A DNA stretch of 64,000 nt from Streptomyces sp. TG1A-8 (GTDB lineage Bacteria; Actinomycetota; Actinomycetes; Streptomycetales; Streptomycetaceae), in NCBI RefSeq assembly GCF_030499535.1, contig NZ_JASTLB010000001.1, positions 1,178,001-1,242,000 of the forward strand, given 5' to 3'. A program made the translations under genes and the position numbers. A model generated the notes under the pieces. It saw only the letters and a program-made list of their open reading frames with translations. It ran no database searches and was not told the origin of the DNA. Below, in pieces: positions 33,189-43,700 of the stretch; position 1 is the stretch's first letter; each line of letters begins with the position of its first letter.

Positions 33189-33719
33189 CTACGAAACGGC
33201 CGCGGGTTCGAGCGGCAGGGCGGCCCAGATCACCTTGCCACCGCTCGCCGTGTGCTCCACGTCGATCACTCCGCCGGCCTCCCGGGCCACCTCCCGCACC
33301 AGGAGCAGCCCCCGGCCGCCGGTCCGGCCGTGGTCGGCCTCCAGGGCGGTCGGGCGGTAGGGGTGGTCGTCCTCCACCGACACCCGTACCCACTCGGCGC
33401 CGACGGCCACCTCCACCGCGAGCACCGGCGACAGCAGCGCGGCGTGCCTGACCACGTTCGTGACCAGCTCGGACACGATCAGCAGCAGTCCGTGCACCAG
33501 GTCGTCGCAGAGCGGTGCGCCCTGGCGCAGCAGCAGGTCCCGTACGGCGTGCCGCGCCTGCGGGACCGACGCGTCCACGGCGGCCGCGGTGAACCGCCAG
33601 ACGCCCTCGTACGGCAGTGGATCGGGCGGGCGTCCGGCGCCCCGCGACGGGCGCGCACCGTCCCCGCACCCGTGGTCGTCCCTCGTCCGGTCGCCGTCCT
33701 CGCGCTCGATTGTCACCAC
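33189..33719 (-). CDS. RsbW-like ATP-binding regulatory protein (HATPase)
   Basis: A 176-residue protein of the GHKL anti-sigma/serine kinase type common in Streptomyces. The N box is in ELVTNVVRHA, G1 in VEDDHPYRP, and G2 in RTGGRGLLLVREVA. An approximately 40-residue charged N-terminus precedes it. Such proteins bind and phosphorylate STAS antagonists or inhibit sigma factors; no partner is adjacent. The start is GTG 33719 or the next codon (GTG 33716); the ribosome-binding site is weak. Monocistronic. Confidence 0.85.
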   Translation of the reverse strand: MVTIEREDGDRTRDDHGCGDGARPSRGAGRPPDPLPYEGVWRFTAAAVDASVPQARHAVRDLLLRQGAPLCDDLVHGLLLIVSELVTNVVRHAALLSPVLAVEVAVGAEWVRVSVEDDHPYRPTALEADHGRTGGRGLLLVREVAREAGGVIDVEHTASGGKVIWAALPLEPAAVS

Positions 33720-34032
33720 GCGTCAAGTGTTGGTAACGACCCGCTGCGCTTCGGATGACTGAACAGAAGTCGGCTGTTATCGAACGCTTCTGACCGCCGG
33801 CGTGTGACACGGGCGATGGGGGGACCGTTCCTGTCCCCCGCGCGCCGGTTCCCGAACCCTTCGCGCGGTCACGGTGCGGTGCGCGGGCGCTTCCGCGATC
33901 ATGCCGACGGCCCGGTGCCCCGGCGGCTTCCGCGACGAACCCGGCGGGCGCGGACACAGCCCCCTGCCCCGGCGCCGGGAGCCGACGGCACCGCCGTCCC
34001 GCCCCGAAGGGCCCGCCGGTACCATCCGGCGC

Positions 34033-34788
34033 ATGGAACCCCAGGTGTCGCACCAGGTCGCCGACTCCGTCGCCACCGTGCTCATCTCCCACCCGGCCAA
34101 GCGCAACGCGATGACCGCCGCGATGTGGCGCGCCCTGCCGCCGCTGCTGGACGGACTGGCCGCCGATCCCCGGGTGCGCGCGCTCGTGCTGACCGGCGAG
34201 GGCGGCACCTTCTGCGCGGGCGCGGACATCTCCACGCTGCGGGGGTCGCCCGCCGAGGCGCAGGAGCTGGCGGTGGCGGCCGAGGAGGCCCTCGCCGCGT
34301 TCCCCAAGCCGGCCCTCGCGGTCGTGCGCGGCCACTGCGTGGGCGGCGGTGCCCAGCTCGCGGCGGCCTGCGACCTGCGGCTGGCGCAGGAGGGCGCGCT
34401 GTTCGGGGTGACGCCCGCGAAGCTCGGCATCGTGTATCCCGCGTCCTCGACCCGCCGGCTGGTGGCGCTGGTGGGGCCGGCGACCGCCAAGCACCTGCTG
34501 TTCTCGGGCGAGTTCATCGACGCGGAGCGCGCCCTGCGCACCGGGCTCGTGGACGAGGTGCTGCCGGAGGGGGAACTGGGCGAACGGGTCGCGGAGCTGA
34601 CCCGGACCCTGGTGTCCCGCTCGCAGCTCACCCAGGCCGCGGCGAAGGAGTTCGCGGACGGCCGCACCGACCGGGACGCCCACTGGGCGCGGCAGGCGCG
34701 CGGCAGCGACGACGCCGCGGAGGGCGTCGCCGCGTTCCTGGAGCGCAGGCCGCCCCGCTTCGCCTGGAGCGTGCCCGCGCCGGACTGA
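34033..34788 (+). CDS. Enoyl-CoA hydratase/isomerase family protein
   Basis: Crotonase-fold enzyme of 251 residues. The oxyanion-hole segments are TFCAGADIS (about residue 60) and GHCVGGGAQLA (about 103), with the hydratase-type region GVTPAKLGIVYP following. It would hydrate or isomerise enoyl-CoA esters. It stands alone, followed by a GC-rich hairpin. ATG 34033 was chosen because the upstream in-frame extension has no family similarity. Confidence 0.88.
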   Translation: MEPQVSHQVADSVATVLISHPAKRNAMTAAMWRALPPLLDGLAADPRVRALVLTGEGGTFCAGADISTLRGSPAEAQELAVAAEEALAAFPKPALAVVRGHCVGGGAQLAAACDLRLAQEGALFGVTPAKLGIVYPASSTRRLVALVGPATAKHLLFSGEFIDAERALRTGLVDEVLPEGELGERVAELTRTLVSRSQLTQAAAKEFADGRTDRDAHWARQARGSDDAAEGVAAFLERRPPRFAWSVPAPD

Positions 34789-34830
34789 ACCGCCGGCGGC
34801 GGCGAACGGGACGGGCGGCGCCCGCCCTCC

Positions 34831-34855
34831 CCGCCCCGGCGGCCCGCCGGGGCGG
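34831..34855 (+). terminator. GC-rich hairpin after the enoyl-CoA hydratase gene
   Basis: CCGCCCCGGC and GCCGGGGCGG pair around GGCCC, 42 nt after the stop and 75 nt before tex. Probable terminator; no U-tract. Confidence 0.6.
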
Positions 34856-34930
34856 CCGCCCTGATCCCCGGTCGTCGGTGTCACCTGCCACAATTGCCGC
34901 GCAACCTCAGTGAGAAGGCGGTACGGGATC

Positions 34931-37315
34931 GTGACGACACCCCTCGTAGGGTCCATCGAAGGCAGGATCGCCGGGGAGCTCGGCGTACGGGAGCGGCAGG
35001 TGAAGGCCGCGGTGGAGCTGCTCGACGGCGGTTCGACGGTGCCCTTCATCGCCCGCTACCGCAAGGAAGCCACCGAGATGCTCGACGACGCGCAGCTGCG
35101 CACGATCGAGGAGCGGCTGCGCTACCTGCGGGAGCTGGAGGAGCGGCGCACGGCGGTCCTGGAGTCGGTGCGCGAGCAGGGCAGGCTCACCGAGGAGCTG
35201 GAGGCCCGCATCCGCGGCGCCGAGACCAAGGCGCGGCTGGAGGACGTCTACCTGCCGTTCAAGCCCAAGCGGCGCACCAAGGCGCAGATCGCGCGCGAGG
35301 CGGGCCTGGAGCCGCTCGCCGAGGGCCTGCTCGCCGACCCGGCGACCGAGCCGCTGGCGGCCGCCGCCGCGTTCGTGGACGCCGGCAAGGGCGTCACCGA
35401 CCCGCAGGCCGCGCTGGAGGGCGCCCGGGCGATCCTGGCCGAGCGGTTCGCCGAGGACGCCGACCTGATCGGCGAGCTGCGCGAACGCATGTGGGTGCGC
35501 GGCCGGCTGGTGGCGAAGGTCCGCGAGGGCAAGGAGGAGGCGGGCGCGAAGTTCGCCGACTACTTCGACTTCACCGAGCCGTTCACCGAACTGCCCTCGC
35601 ACCGCGTCCTGGCGATGCTGCGCGGTGAGAAAGAGGAGGTCCTCGACCTCGTCCTGGAGCCGGAGGAGCCCACCCAGGGCCCCTCCTCGTACGAGGGGAT
35701 CGTCGCTTCGAGGTTCGCCGTCGCCGACCGGGGGCGGCCCGCCGACAAGTGGCTGGCGGACACGGTCCGCTGGGCCTGGCGCACCCGGATCCTGGTCCGC
35801 CTCGGCATCGACCTCAGGCTGCGGCTGCGCACGGCCGCCGAGGACGCGGCCGTGCAGGTGTTCGCCGCCAACCTGCGGGACCTGCTGCTGGCCGCGCCGG
35901 CCGGCACCCGCGCGACGCTCGGTCTGGACCCCGGCTTCCGCACGGGCGTGAAGGTCGCCGTCGTCGACGCGACGGGCAAGGCCGTCGCCACCGACGTGAT
36001 CCACCCGCACGTCCCGGCCAACCGGTGGGACGAGGCGATCGCCAGGCTGGCCCGGCTGGCCGAGGAGCACGCGGTCGAGCTGGTCGCCATCGGCAACGGC
36101 ACCGCGTCCCGGGAGACCGACAAGCTCGCCGGTGAACTCCTCGCCAGGCACCCCGAGCTGAAGCTCACCAAGGTCATGGTGTCCGAGGCCGGCGCCTCGG
36201 TGTACTCGGCGTCGCAGTACGCCTCGCAGGAACTGCCCGGCATGGACGTGTCGCTGCGCGGCGCGGTCTCCATCGCCCGCCGGCTGCAGGACCCGCTGGC
36301 CGAACTGGTGAAGATCGACCCGAAGTCGATCGGCGTCGGCCAGTACCAGCACGACCTGTCGGAGGTGAAGCTCTCCCGCTCGCTGGACGCGGTGGTGGAG
36401 GACTGCGTCAACGGCGTCGGCGTGGACGTCAACACCGCCTCCGTGCCGCTGCTCTCGCGGGTGTCCGGCATTTCCGCCTCGCTCGCCGAGAACATCGTCG
36501 CGCACCGGGACGCCAACGGGCCGTTCACGTCCCGCTCCGAGCTGAAGAAGGTGCCGCGGCTCGGCCCGAAGGCGTACGAGCAGTGCGCGGGCTTCCTGCG
36601 CATCCGGGGCGGATCCGACCCGCTGGACGCCTCCAGCGTGCACCCCGAGGCGTACCCGGTGGTGCGGCGCATGGTGAAGACGACGGGGCAGCAGGTCGCC
36701 TCCCTCATCGGCAACACCGGCGTGCTGCGCTCGCTGCGGCCGGCGGACTTCGTGGACGACACGTTCGGTCTGCCGACCGTCACCGACATCCTGAAGGAGC
36801 TGGAGAAGCCGGGGCGCGACCCGCGGCCCGCGTTCCGGACGGCCACCTTCAAGGAGGGGGTGGAGAAGCTCTCCGACCTGTCCGCCGGGATGGTGCTGGA
36901 GGGCGTGGTGACGAACGTGGCCGCCTTCGGCGCGTTCGTGGACGTCGGTGTCCACCAGGACGGCCTGGTGCACGTCTCCGCGATGTCGAAGACGTTCGTG
37001 AAGGACCCGCGGGACGTGGTGAAGCCCGGCGACATCGTCAAGGTGAAGGTCCTCGACGTGGACGTCCCGCGCAAGCGGATCGCGCTGACGCTGCGGCTGG
37101 ACGACGAGGCCGCCGCGCGGGGGGCGGACGGGGGCCGGCCGCAGCGGGGCGGCGGGGCCCGGCCGCCCCAGCAGCGGCAGGGGCAGCGGCAGGGCCGTAC
37201 CGACCGGGGCGGTGACCGGGGCGGGCGGCAGGCTCCGCCGCCGGCCGGCGGTGCGATGGCCGACGCGCTGCGGCGGGCGGGGCTGCTCGATCCGAAGAAC
37301 GGGCGGCGGGCCTGA
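34931..37315 (+). CDS. tex: Tex-family RNA-binding transcription accessory protein
   Basis: Cytoplasmic nucleic-acid-binding protein of 794 residues. N-terminal helical domain ([17 protein letters not shown]), then a YqgF/RuvX-like nuclease fold ([17 protein letters not shown], about residue 335), helix-hairpin-helix segments ([35 protein letters not shown]), and a C-terminal S1 domain ([20 protein letters not shown], about residue 655). A Gly/Arg/Gln-rich tail of about 65 residues ([16 protein letters not shown]) is a likely disordered RNA-binding extension. GTG 34931 was chosen; GTG 34910 is an alternative. Confidence 0.95.
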   Translation: MTTPLVGSIEGRIAGELGVRERQVKAAVELLDGGSTVPFIARYRKEATEMLDDAQLRTIEERLRYLRELEERRTAVLESVREQGRLTEELEARIRGAETKARLEDVYLPFKPKRRTKAQIAREAGLEPLAEGLLADPATEPLAAAAAFVDAGKGVTDPQAALEGARAILAERFAEDADLIGELRERMWVRGRLVAKVREGKEEAGAKFADYFDFTEPFTELPSHRVLAMLRGEKEEVLDLVLEPEEPTQGPSSYEGIVASRFAVADRGRPADKWLADTVRWAWRTRILVRLGIDLRLRLRTAAEDAAVQVFAANLRDLLLAAPAGTRATLGLDPGFRTGVKVAVVDATGKAVATDVIHPHVPANRWDEAIARLARLAEEHAVELVAIGNGTASRETDKLAGELLARHPELKLTKVMVSEAGASVYSASQYASQELPGMDVSLRGAVSIARRLQDPLAELVKIDPKSIGVGQYQHDLSEVKLSRSLDAVVEDCVNGVGVDVNTASVPLLSRVSGISASLAENIVAHRDANGPFTSRSELKKVPRLGPKAYEQCAGFLRIRGGSDPLDASSVHPEAYPVVRRMVKTTGQQVASLIGNTGVLRSLRPADFVDDTFGLPTVTDILKELEKPGRDPRPAFRTATFKEGVEKLSDLSAGMVLEGVVTNVAAFGAFVDVGVHQDGLVHVSAMSKTFVKDPRDVVKPGDIVKVKVLDVDVPRKRIALTLRLDDEAAARGADGGRPQRGGGARPPQQRQGQRQGRTDRGGDRGGRQAPPPAGGAMADALRRAGLLDPKNGRRA

Positions 37316-37345
37316 GCACCGGGGCTCCGCCCCCTGCGCCCGCCC

Positions 37346-37389
37346 GGCGCGCCTCACGGGGCCGTCTCCCGCGCCCCGTGAGACGCGCC
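37346..37389. terminator. Convergent terminator between tex and the ABC-F gene
   Basis: A 16-bp stem with one mismatch (GGCGCGCCTCACGGGG against 37374-37389) and a 12-nt loop lies between two convergent genes, so it can end transcription from either side. Confidence 0.7.
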
Positions 37390-37488
37390 GGAGGGTGCGG
37401 GGCCCAGGGCCTGTGGTCCCGATCCCGCCGGGCTCGCGGGCCCCGGTGCCCGATCGGGCCCGATCCGGCCCGATCCGGACGGAAGGCC

Positions 37489-39129
37489 CTAGCGTTCGGC
37501 CACCGTGCCCGCCGCCACCTCCAGGCGGCGGGTCACCCGGACCGCGTCGAGCATGCGGCGGTCGTGGGTGACCAGCAGGAGGGTGCCCTCGTAGGAGTCG
37601 AGGGCCGACTCCAGCTGCTCGATGGCGGGCAGGTCGAGGTGGTTGGTCGGTTCGTCGAGGACCAGGAGGTTGACGCCCCTGCCCTGGAGCAGGGCGAGGG
37701 CCGCGCGGGTGCGTTCGCCCGGGGAGAGGCCCCCGGCCGGGCGCAGCACGTGGCCGGACTTCAGGCCGAACTTGGCGAGCAGGGTGCGCACCTCGGCCGG
37801 CTCGGTGCCGGGGACGGCCGCGGCGAAGGCGTCGAGCAGCGACTCGGTCCCGTGGAAGAGCCGGCGGGCCTGGTCGACCTCGCCGACCAGCACGCCCGAG
37901 CCGAGCGCGGCGTGGCCCGAGTCCAGCGGCACGCGGCCTAGCAGGGCGCCGAGCAGGGTGGACTTGCCGGCTCCGTTGGCTCCGGTGACCGCGATCCGGT
38001 CCGCCCAGTCGACCTGCAGGGACACCGGGCCGAAGGTGAAGCCGCCGCGCCGGACCTCGGCGTCCCTGAGGGTCGCCACGACCGCGCCCGAACGCGGCGC
38101 GGCGGCGATCTCCATGCGCAGTTCCCACTCCTTGCGGGGCTCCTCGACCACGTCCAGGCGCTCGATCATGCGCTGGGTCTGCCGGGCCTTGGCGGCCTGC
38201 TTCTCGCTGGCCTCGCTGCGGAACTTGCGGCCGATCTTGTCGTTGTCGTCGCCCGCCCTGCGCCGGGCGTTCTTCACGCCCTTGTCCATCCAGGCCCGCT
38301 GCGTCCGGGCGCGGTCCTGGAGGGCGGCCCGTTTGTCGGCGTACTCGTCGTAGTCCTCGCGGGCGTGCCGGCGGGCGACCTCTCGCTCCTCCAGGTAGGC
38401 CGCGTAGCCGCCGCCGTAGAGGTTGATCCGCTGCTGGGCGAGGTCGAGTTCGAGGACCTTGGTGACCGTGCGGGTGAGGAACTCGCGGTCGTGGCTGACG
38501 ACGACGGTGCCCGCGCGCAGACCGGTGACGAAGCGCTCCAGGCGTTCCAGGCCGTCGAGGTCGAGGTCGTTGGTGGGCTCGTCGAGCAGGAAGACGTCGT
38601 AGCGGGACAGCAGGAGGGAGGCGAGGCCGGCGCGGGCCGCCTGGCCGCCGGACAGGGAGGTCATCGGCTGGTCGAGGCCGACGGCCAGGCCGAGGGAGTC
38701 GGCGACCTCCTCGGCGCGCTCCTCCAGGTCGGCGCCGCCCAGGTGCAACCAGCGCTCCAGGCTGCCGGCGTAGGCGTCGTCGGCGCCGGGCGCGCCGTCG
38801 ACCAGCGCCTGCGTGGCCTCGTCCATGGCCCGCTGGGCCCCGGCGACGCCGGTGCGGCGGGCCAGGAACTCCCGGACGCTCTCCCCGGGCCTGCGCTCGG
38901 GCTCCTGCGGGAGGTGGCCGACGGCCGCGGTCGGCGGGGAGAGCCTGAGGTCGCCCTGCTCGGGCGGGGCCAGTCCGGCGAGCAGGCGCAGCAGGGTGGA
39001 CTTGCCCGCGCCGTTGGCACCGACCAGCCCGATCACGTCGCCGGGCGCGACGACGAGGTCGAGTCCGGAGAAGAGGGAGCGGTCGCCGTGCCCGGCGGCG
39101 AGGTTCTTGGCGACGAGGGTGGCAGTCAT
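37489..39129 (-). CDS. ABC-F family ATPase (translation factor or antibiotic-resistance type)
   Basis: Soluble protein of 546 residues with two ABC domains and no membrane part. First domain: Walker A GANGAGKST, signature SLSGGQAARAG, Walker B VFLLDEPTNDLD. Linker about residues 240-330 rich in Arg/Lys (RARTQRAWMDKGVKNARRR). Second domain: GANGAGKST, GLSPGERTRAALA, LLVLDEPTNHLD. ABC-F proteins act on the ribosome; this one resembles Streptomyces TlrC/OleB-like proteins. A resistance role cannot be told from sequence alone. The ATG at 39129 is divergent from the amino-acid oxidase gene. Confidence 0.9.
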   Translation of the reverse strand: MTATLVAKNLAAGHGDRSLFSGLDLVVAPGDVIGLVGANGAGKSTLLRLLAGLAPPEQGDLRLSPPTAAVGHLPQEPERRPGESVREFLARRTGVAGAQRAMDEATQALVDGAPGADDAYAGSLERWLHLGGADLEERAEEVADSLGLAVGLDQPMTSLSGGQAARAGLASLLLSRYDVFLLDEPTNDLDLDGLERLERFVTGLRAGTVVVSHDREFLTRTVTKVLELDLAQQRINLYGGGYAAYLEEREVARRHAREDYDEYADKRAALQDRARTQRAWMDKGVKNARRRAGDDNDKIGRKFRSEASEKQAAKARQTQRMIERLDVVEEPRKEWELRMEIAAAPRSGAVVATLRDAEVRRGGFTFGPVSLQVDWADRIAVTGANGAGKSTLLGALLGRVPLDSGHAALGSGVLVGEVDQARRLFHGTESLLDAFAAAVPGTEPAEVRTLLAKFGLKSGHVLRPAGGLSPGERTRAALALLQGRGVNLLVLDEPTNHLDLPAIEQLESALDSYEGTLLLVTHDRRMLDAVRVTRRLEVAAGTVAER

Positions 39130-39274
39130 CAGGGGCCGATCCTAATGCGCCGTGCGGCCACCGCTCAGCGGGGTTTCCCGGCCCGGGCCGCCGCGACGGG
39201 GCCGCCGCGGTGCCGGGCCCGCGGGCCGTGCGAACGGCGGACACGGCGGTGGGGCAGGCCTTATCGTCCCTGGC

Positions 39275-40213
39275 GTGGAGCGCGGGTCGAGTGACGAAGT
39301 GGTCGTGGTCGGGAGCGGGATCGCCGGGCTGACGACGGCGGTGCTGCTGGCCGAGTCCGGGCGGCGGACGCGGGTGTGGGCGCGGGAGCCCGCCGGGCGC
39401 ACGGCCTCGGCGGTCGCCGGCGCCCTGTGGTGGCCGTACCGGATCGGCCCCGAGCCCCTGGTCGGTGCGTGGGCGCTGGACACCCTCGGGGTGTACGAGG
39501 AACTGGCGGACCGCCCCGGGGAGACGGGGGTGCGTCTGGTCGACGGCGTGCACCGCGGGGCGCGGCTGGACGAGCTGGGCGCGTGGGCGGGCCGGGTGCC
39601 GGGGCTGCGGGCGGTGGCCGACGGCCTGGCGGCGCGGCTGCCGCTGATCGACATGCCGGTGCACCTGGCCTGGCTGCGGGAGCGCTTCGCGCGGGCGGGC
39701 GGCACGGTCGAGGAGCGGGAGGTGACGGACCTGGCGGCGGTGCCCGCCGCCGTCGTGGTCAACTGCACCGGTCTGGGGGCGCGTTCGCTGGTGCCGGATC
39801 CGGCCGTGCGCCCCGTGCGGGGGCAGCTGGTCGTGGTGGAGAATCCGGGGATCACGACCTGGTACACCTCCGTCGACCATGTCCCGGACGCCTCCACGTA
39901 CTTCTTCCCGCAGCCGGGCGGACTGCTCCTCGGCGGCACGGCGGAGGAGGACGCCTGGTCCCGGGAGCCGGACCCGGCCACGGCCGCGGAGATCGTCGCC
40001 CGCTGCGCGGCCGTCCGCCCGGAGATCGCCGGTGCCCGGGTGCTGGCCCACCGGGTGGGGCTGCGGCCCGTCCGGGACGCGGTGCGGCTGGAACGCCGGT
40101 CCCTGCCGGACGGGCGGACCCTGGTGCACAACTACGGCCACGGCGGCGCCGGGGTCACGGTGGCCTGGGGCTGCGCCCGGGAGGCGGCCCTGCTGGCGAG
40201 CGCGGCGGCGTGA
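39275..40213 (+). CDS. FAD-dependent oxidoreductase, D-amino-acid oxidase-like
   Basis: Flavoenzyme of 312 residues. The N-terminal FAD motif is VVVVGSGIAGLTTAVLLAESG, followed by AGALWWPYR as in DAAO. GQLVVVENPG, YFFPQPGGLLLGGT and GLRPVRDAVRLE (the substrate-carboxylate Arg) complete the family pattern, and NYGHGGAGVTVAWG closes the FAD site. It would oxidise D-amino acids to imino acids with hydrogen peroxide release. GTG 39275 starts directly at the Rossmann fold. The 145-nt divergent region is shared with the ABC-F gene. Confidence 0.9.
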   Translation: MERGSSDEVVVVGSGIAGLTTAVLLAESGRRTRVWAREPAGRTASAVAGALWWPYRIGPEPLVGAWALDTLGVYEELADRPGETGVRLVDGVHRGARLDELGAWAGRVPGLRAVADGLAARLPLIDMPVHLAWLRERFARAGGTVEEREVTDLAAVPAAVVVNCTGLGARSLVPDPAVRPVRGQLVVVENPGITTWYTSVDHVPDASTYFFPQPGGLLLGGTAEEDAWSREPDPATAAEIVARCAAVRPEIAGARVLAHRVGLRPVRDAVRLERRSLPDGRTLVHNYGHGGAGVTVAWGCAREAALLASAAA

Positions 40214-40504
40214 GCCGGCGGGCCGTGTTCCCGGGTGGCCGGGCGGCCGGCTCGCGGGTCGCGGCCGGGCCGTGTGCGGGGGACCTCCCGGCGTGCGGGC
40301 CGGCGTGCGCGGACGGTGCTCCCGCCGGCGTGCCCGCCGACCGCCGCGCAGGAGGGGGCCGCCGACGCACCGCCGGCACCCGTGACGGCCGGATGGCGGT
40401 CGTGTGACAGCGGGGGCCGTGGACGGCCCGCGGGTCGCGGGGGCTCAATAGGCTTCGCACGTGTTTCCCGAACGGACGCACCCTCCCCACGACTTGGAGC
40501 TGAC

Positions 40505-42007
40505 GTGCACCGCAGAATCCTCGCACCGGGCGCACTCGCGGCGGCCTCCCTCCTGCTGGCGGTTCCGGCATCGGCCGCGAGCCGCTCCCCCGGCGCGCCG
40601 GGCATCGGCGACCCCTACTACCCGTACTACGGCAACGGCGGCTACGACGTCTCCCACTACGACCTGAGGCTGCAGTACCAGCCGCGGACCGACGCGCTGG
40701 AGGGCACGGCGACCATCTCGGCGCGGACCACGCAGGACCTGTCCGGCTTCGACCTGGACTTCCTGCTGGACGTGAGCGAGGTGCGGGTCAACGGCGCCCG
40801 GGCGGCCTTCACGGCGTCCGGCGAGCACGAGCTGGTGGTCACCCCCAAGGCGCCGCTGGCCGCGGGCACGCCGATCACCGTCGTCGTCCGCTACAGCGGG
40901 GTGCCGTCGACGAAGAGCGCGTACGGGTTCACCACCTGGCACCGCACGCCCGACGGCGCGGTGGCCGCCGACGAGCCCGAGGCCGCCTGGTGGTGGTTCC
41001 CGAGCAACGACCACCCCAGCGACAAGGCCACCTACGACGTGTCGGTGGCCGTGCCCGACGGCACCCGGGCCATCTCCAACGGCACCCTGCAGTCGACCAG
41101 TTCGAAACTGGGGTGGACGCGCTACACCTGGCGGCAGAACAAGCCGCAGGCCACCTACCTGGCCACCCTGGCGCTCGGCAGGTTCGACCTCACCACGAGC
41201 ACCTCCGAGGGCGGGGTGCCGGTCGTCAACGCCTACAGCGAGGACCTCGGCGACGACGAGGGGGCCGCGCGGGCGAGCCTGGAGCGCACCGGGGAGATCG
41301 TGGACTGGCTGAGCGGCTACTTCGGGCCGTACCCGTTCGCCTCGGCCGGCGGGTACGTGCCGAACACCACCACCGGGTACGCGCTGGAGACGCAGACCCG
41401 CGTCTTCTACAGCCCGAAGCAGTTCGCCAACGGCTCCAACACCTCGGTGGTCGTGCACGAGCTGGCCCACCAGTGGTACGGCGACGACGTGTCGCTGAAG
41501 GGCTGGAAGGACATCTGGCTCAACGAGGGCTTCGCGCGGTACGCGCAGTGGCTGTGGTCCGAGCACGAGGGCGAGGGCACGGCGCAGGAACTCGCCGACT
41601 ACGTGTACGCCTCGCACCCGGCCGACGACCCCTTCTGGACGGTCGCGCCCGGTGACCCGGGCCCGGACCACCAGTTCGACACCCCCGTCTACGACCGGGG
41701 GGCGCTCGCCGTCCAGGCGCTGCGCAACGAGATCGGCGACGACGCGTTCTTCGCACTGCTGAAGGGCTGGCCGAAGGAGCACGCGTACGGCAACGCCTCG
41801 GTGGCCGACTTCCAGCGGTACGCCGAGCAGGTCTCCGGCACGCCGCTGGCCGCGCTGTTCGACACCTGGCTGTTCCGGCCGTCGAAGCCGGCCGCGCCCG
41901 CGGCGCGCGCGGCGTCCGTCGCGCAGCCGGCCGCGCCCGGGACCGCCGTCGCGCAACCGCGGTCGTGGAAGGGGATCGAGGCGACGAACGGCGTGCACGG
42001 GCGCTGA
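40505..42007 (+). CDS. Secreted M1-family metallopeptidase
   Basis: Zinc aminopeptidase-like protein of 500 residues. Signal peptide: RRILAPGALAAASLLLAVPASAAS, cleavage about residue 25. After the N-terminal beta domain the zinc motif HELAHQWYGDD (about residue 317) and the third ligand Glu in LNEGFARY are present. The exopeptidase GAMEN loop is replaced by SAGGYVPNT, so strict aminopeptidase activity is uncertain. The C-terminus is an Ala/Pro-rich tail. GTG 40505 is preceded by TTGGAGC. A convergent terminator follows at 42181-42223. Confidence 0.93.
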   Translation: MHRRILAPGALAAASLLLAVPASAASRSPGAPGIGDPYYPYYGNGGYDVSHYDLRLQYQPRTDALEGTATISARTTQDLSGFDLDFLLDVSEVRVNGARAAFTASGEHELVVTPKAPLAAGTPITVVVRYSGVPSTKSAYGFTTWHRTPDGAVAADEPEAAWWWFPSNDHPSDKATYDVSVAVPDGTRAISNGTLQSTSSKLGWTRYTWRQNKPQATYLATLALGRFDLTTSTSEGGVPVVNAYSEDLGDDEGAARASLERTGEIVDWLSGYFGPYPFASAGGYVPNTTTGYALETQTRVFYSPKQFANGSNTSVVVHELAHQWYGDDVSLKGWKDIWLNEGFARYAQWLWSEHEGEGTAQELADYVYASHPADDPFWTVAPGDPGPDHQFDTPVYDRGALAVQALRNEIGDDAFFALLKGWPKEHAYGNASVADFQRYAEQVSGTPLAALFDTWLFRPSKPAAPAARAASVAQPAAPGTAVAQPRSWKGIEATNGVHGR

Positions 42008-42180
42008 TGCCCCGGGGCGGCCGTCACCGGCCGGGCCCGGCCGGCCGCCCGAGGAGGTCGTGCCGGCCCACCGCGTCCGCGCGGGTGGCCGGGACGGTGC
42101 AGGCGCGGGCCCGGCGACGGCGCCGCGGCGGGCGCACCGCCCGGCGGGGCGGTCGTGAGGGCCGGGGAAGCGCTCTGCGG

Positions 42181-42223
42181 CACCGCAGCCCGGTGCCACT
42201 GCCCGTGGCACCGGGCTGCGGTG
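42181..42223. terminator. Perfect 19-bp convergent terminator
   Basis: CACCGCAGCCCGGTGCCAC pairs exactly with 42205-42223 around TGCCC. It lies between the convergent M1 peptidase and permease genes, 10 nt beyond the permease stop. Confidence 0.85.
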
Positions 42224-42233
42224 CCGCTCCGCC

Positions 42234-43700
42234 CTACCGCGGCAGCCCCGTCGGCTCCTGGCCGGCGGCCCGGGACACCCGGCGGCGCACGCCGAACCAG
42301 CCGGCGAGCAGGAGGACGGCGATCACCGGGATGAGCAGCAGGGTCTTGCGGCCGACCTCGGCGTCGTTGCCCATCATGCCGAGGCAGACCAGCAGGAAGG
42401 CGATCGTGGCGATCTCCGCGACCGGGCTGAACCGCAGCCGGAAGGGGGGCCGGGTGACCAGGCCGGCGCGGGCGCGGCGGACGAAGACCAGGTGGCAGAT
42501 CATGATGATCACCCAGGTGCTGATGATGCCGAGGGAGGCGACGTTCAGCACGATCTCGAAGGCCTGGCTGGGCACCAGGTAGTTCAGGCCGACGCCGAGC
42601 ACGCAGACCGCGCAGGTCAGCAGGATGCCGCCGTAGGGGACCTGGCTGCGGTTCATGCGGGCGGTGAACCTGGGCGCGGAGCCCGCCGTGGCCATGGAGC
42701 GCAGGATGCGGCCGGTGGAGTACAGGCCGGAGTTCAGCGAGGACATGGCGGCGGTCAGCACGACCAGGTTCATCACGTCACCGGCCGCCGGGACGCCGAT
42801 CTTCGACAGGACCGTCACGAAGGGGCTCTCGTCGGCGGAGTACACCGAGCCGGGCAGCAGCAGGGCGAGCAGCACGACGGAGCCGACGTAGAACAGGCCC
42901 ACCCGCCACATGATCGAGTTCACCGCGCGCGGGACGACCTTCTCCGGTTCGGCGGTCTCGCCCGCGGCCACCCCGACCAGTTCCAGGGCGGCGTAGGCGA
43001 AGATCACGCCCTGCATTACGAGGACCACCGGCATCACGCCGTGCGGGAGGAGGCCGCCGTGGTCGGTGATGACGCCCGGGCCCGGCTTCCGGCCGTCCAC
43101 GTCGTGCTGGGTGGCGAGCAGGAAGACGCCGATGAGCATGAAGCCGACGAGGGTGACGACCTTGATGATCGCGAACCAGAACTCCATCTCGCCGAAGATC
43201 TTCACCGAGATCAGGTTCACGGCGAGGACCACCGCGAGGGCGACCAGCGCGAGCACCCACTGCGGGATGGAGGTGAACGTGCTCCAGTAGTGCGCGTAGA
43301 GCGCGATCGCGGTGATGTCGGCGATGCCGGTGGTCGACCAGTTCAGGAAGTACATCCAGCCGGCGACGTAGGCGCCCTTCTCGCCGAGGAACTCGCGCGC
43401 GTAGGACACGAAGGAGCCGGAGGACGGGCGGTACAGCACCAGCTCGCCGAGGGCGCGGACCACGAAGAAGGCGAAGACTCCGCAGACCAGGTAGGCCAGG
43501 GCGAGTGCCGGGCCCGCGCTGTGCAGGCGGCCGCCGGCGCCCAGGAACAGGCCGGTGCCGATGGCGCCGCCGATGGCGATCATGTTGACGTGGCGGGCCT
43601 TGAGGTCCTTGCTGTAGCCGGCGTCGCCCGCGTCCGCGGGCGTCCGGGCCGCCTGGTCGGGGGCGGCGGCCTGTGCCGATTCCACGGCGTCCTTGCTCAC
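42234..43700 (-). CDS. Amino-acid permease (APC superfamily)
   Basis: Twelve-helix amino-acid/proton symporter of 488 residues. Family signature near the N-terminus: RHVNMIAIGGAIGTGLFLGAG, then SYAREFLGEKGAYVAGWMYFLNW and AGETAEPEKVVPRAVNS. It resembles GABA/asparagine/aromatic permeases; the exact substrate is not readable. GTG 43700 was chosen because AGGAAG precedes it; the N-terminal 40 residues are cytoplasmic. Divergent from the MerR gene, which may regulate it. Confidence 0.92.
   Translation of the reverse strand: MSKDAVESAQAAAPDQAARTPADAGDAGYSKDLKARHVNMIAIGGAIGTGLFLGAGGRLHSAGPALALAYLVCGVFAFFVVRALGELVLYRPSSGSFVSYAREFLGEKGAYVAGWMYFLNWSTTGIADITAIALYAHYWSTFTSIPQWVLALVALAVVLAVNLISVKIFGEMEFWFAIIKVVTLVGFMLIGVFLLATQHDVDGRKPGPGVITDHGGLLPHGVMPVVLVMQGVIFAYAALELVGVAAGETAEPEKVVPRAVNSIMWRVGLFYVGSVVLLALLLPGSVYSADESPFVTVLSKIGVPAAGDVMNLVVLTAAMSSLNSGLYSTGRILRSMATAGSAPRFTARMNRSQVPYGGILLTCAVCVLGVGLNYLVPSQAFEIVLNVASLGIISTWVIIMICHLVFVRRARAGLVTRPPFRLRFSPVAEIATIAFLLVCLGMMGNDAEVGRKTLLLIPVIAVLLLAGWFGVRRRVSRAAGQEPTGLPR

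Noticed and set aside
34907..40141. A 1744-codon open frame on the minus strand across tex, the ABC-F gene and the oxidase gene
   Set aside because: It is antisense to clear genes (except a segment that reads out of frame over the ABC-F gene), is made of low-complexity Arg/Pro/Gly/Leu translation, and has no domain; long antisense frames are normal in such GC-rich DNA.
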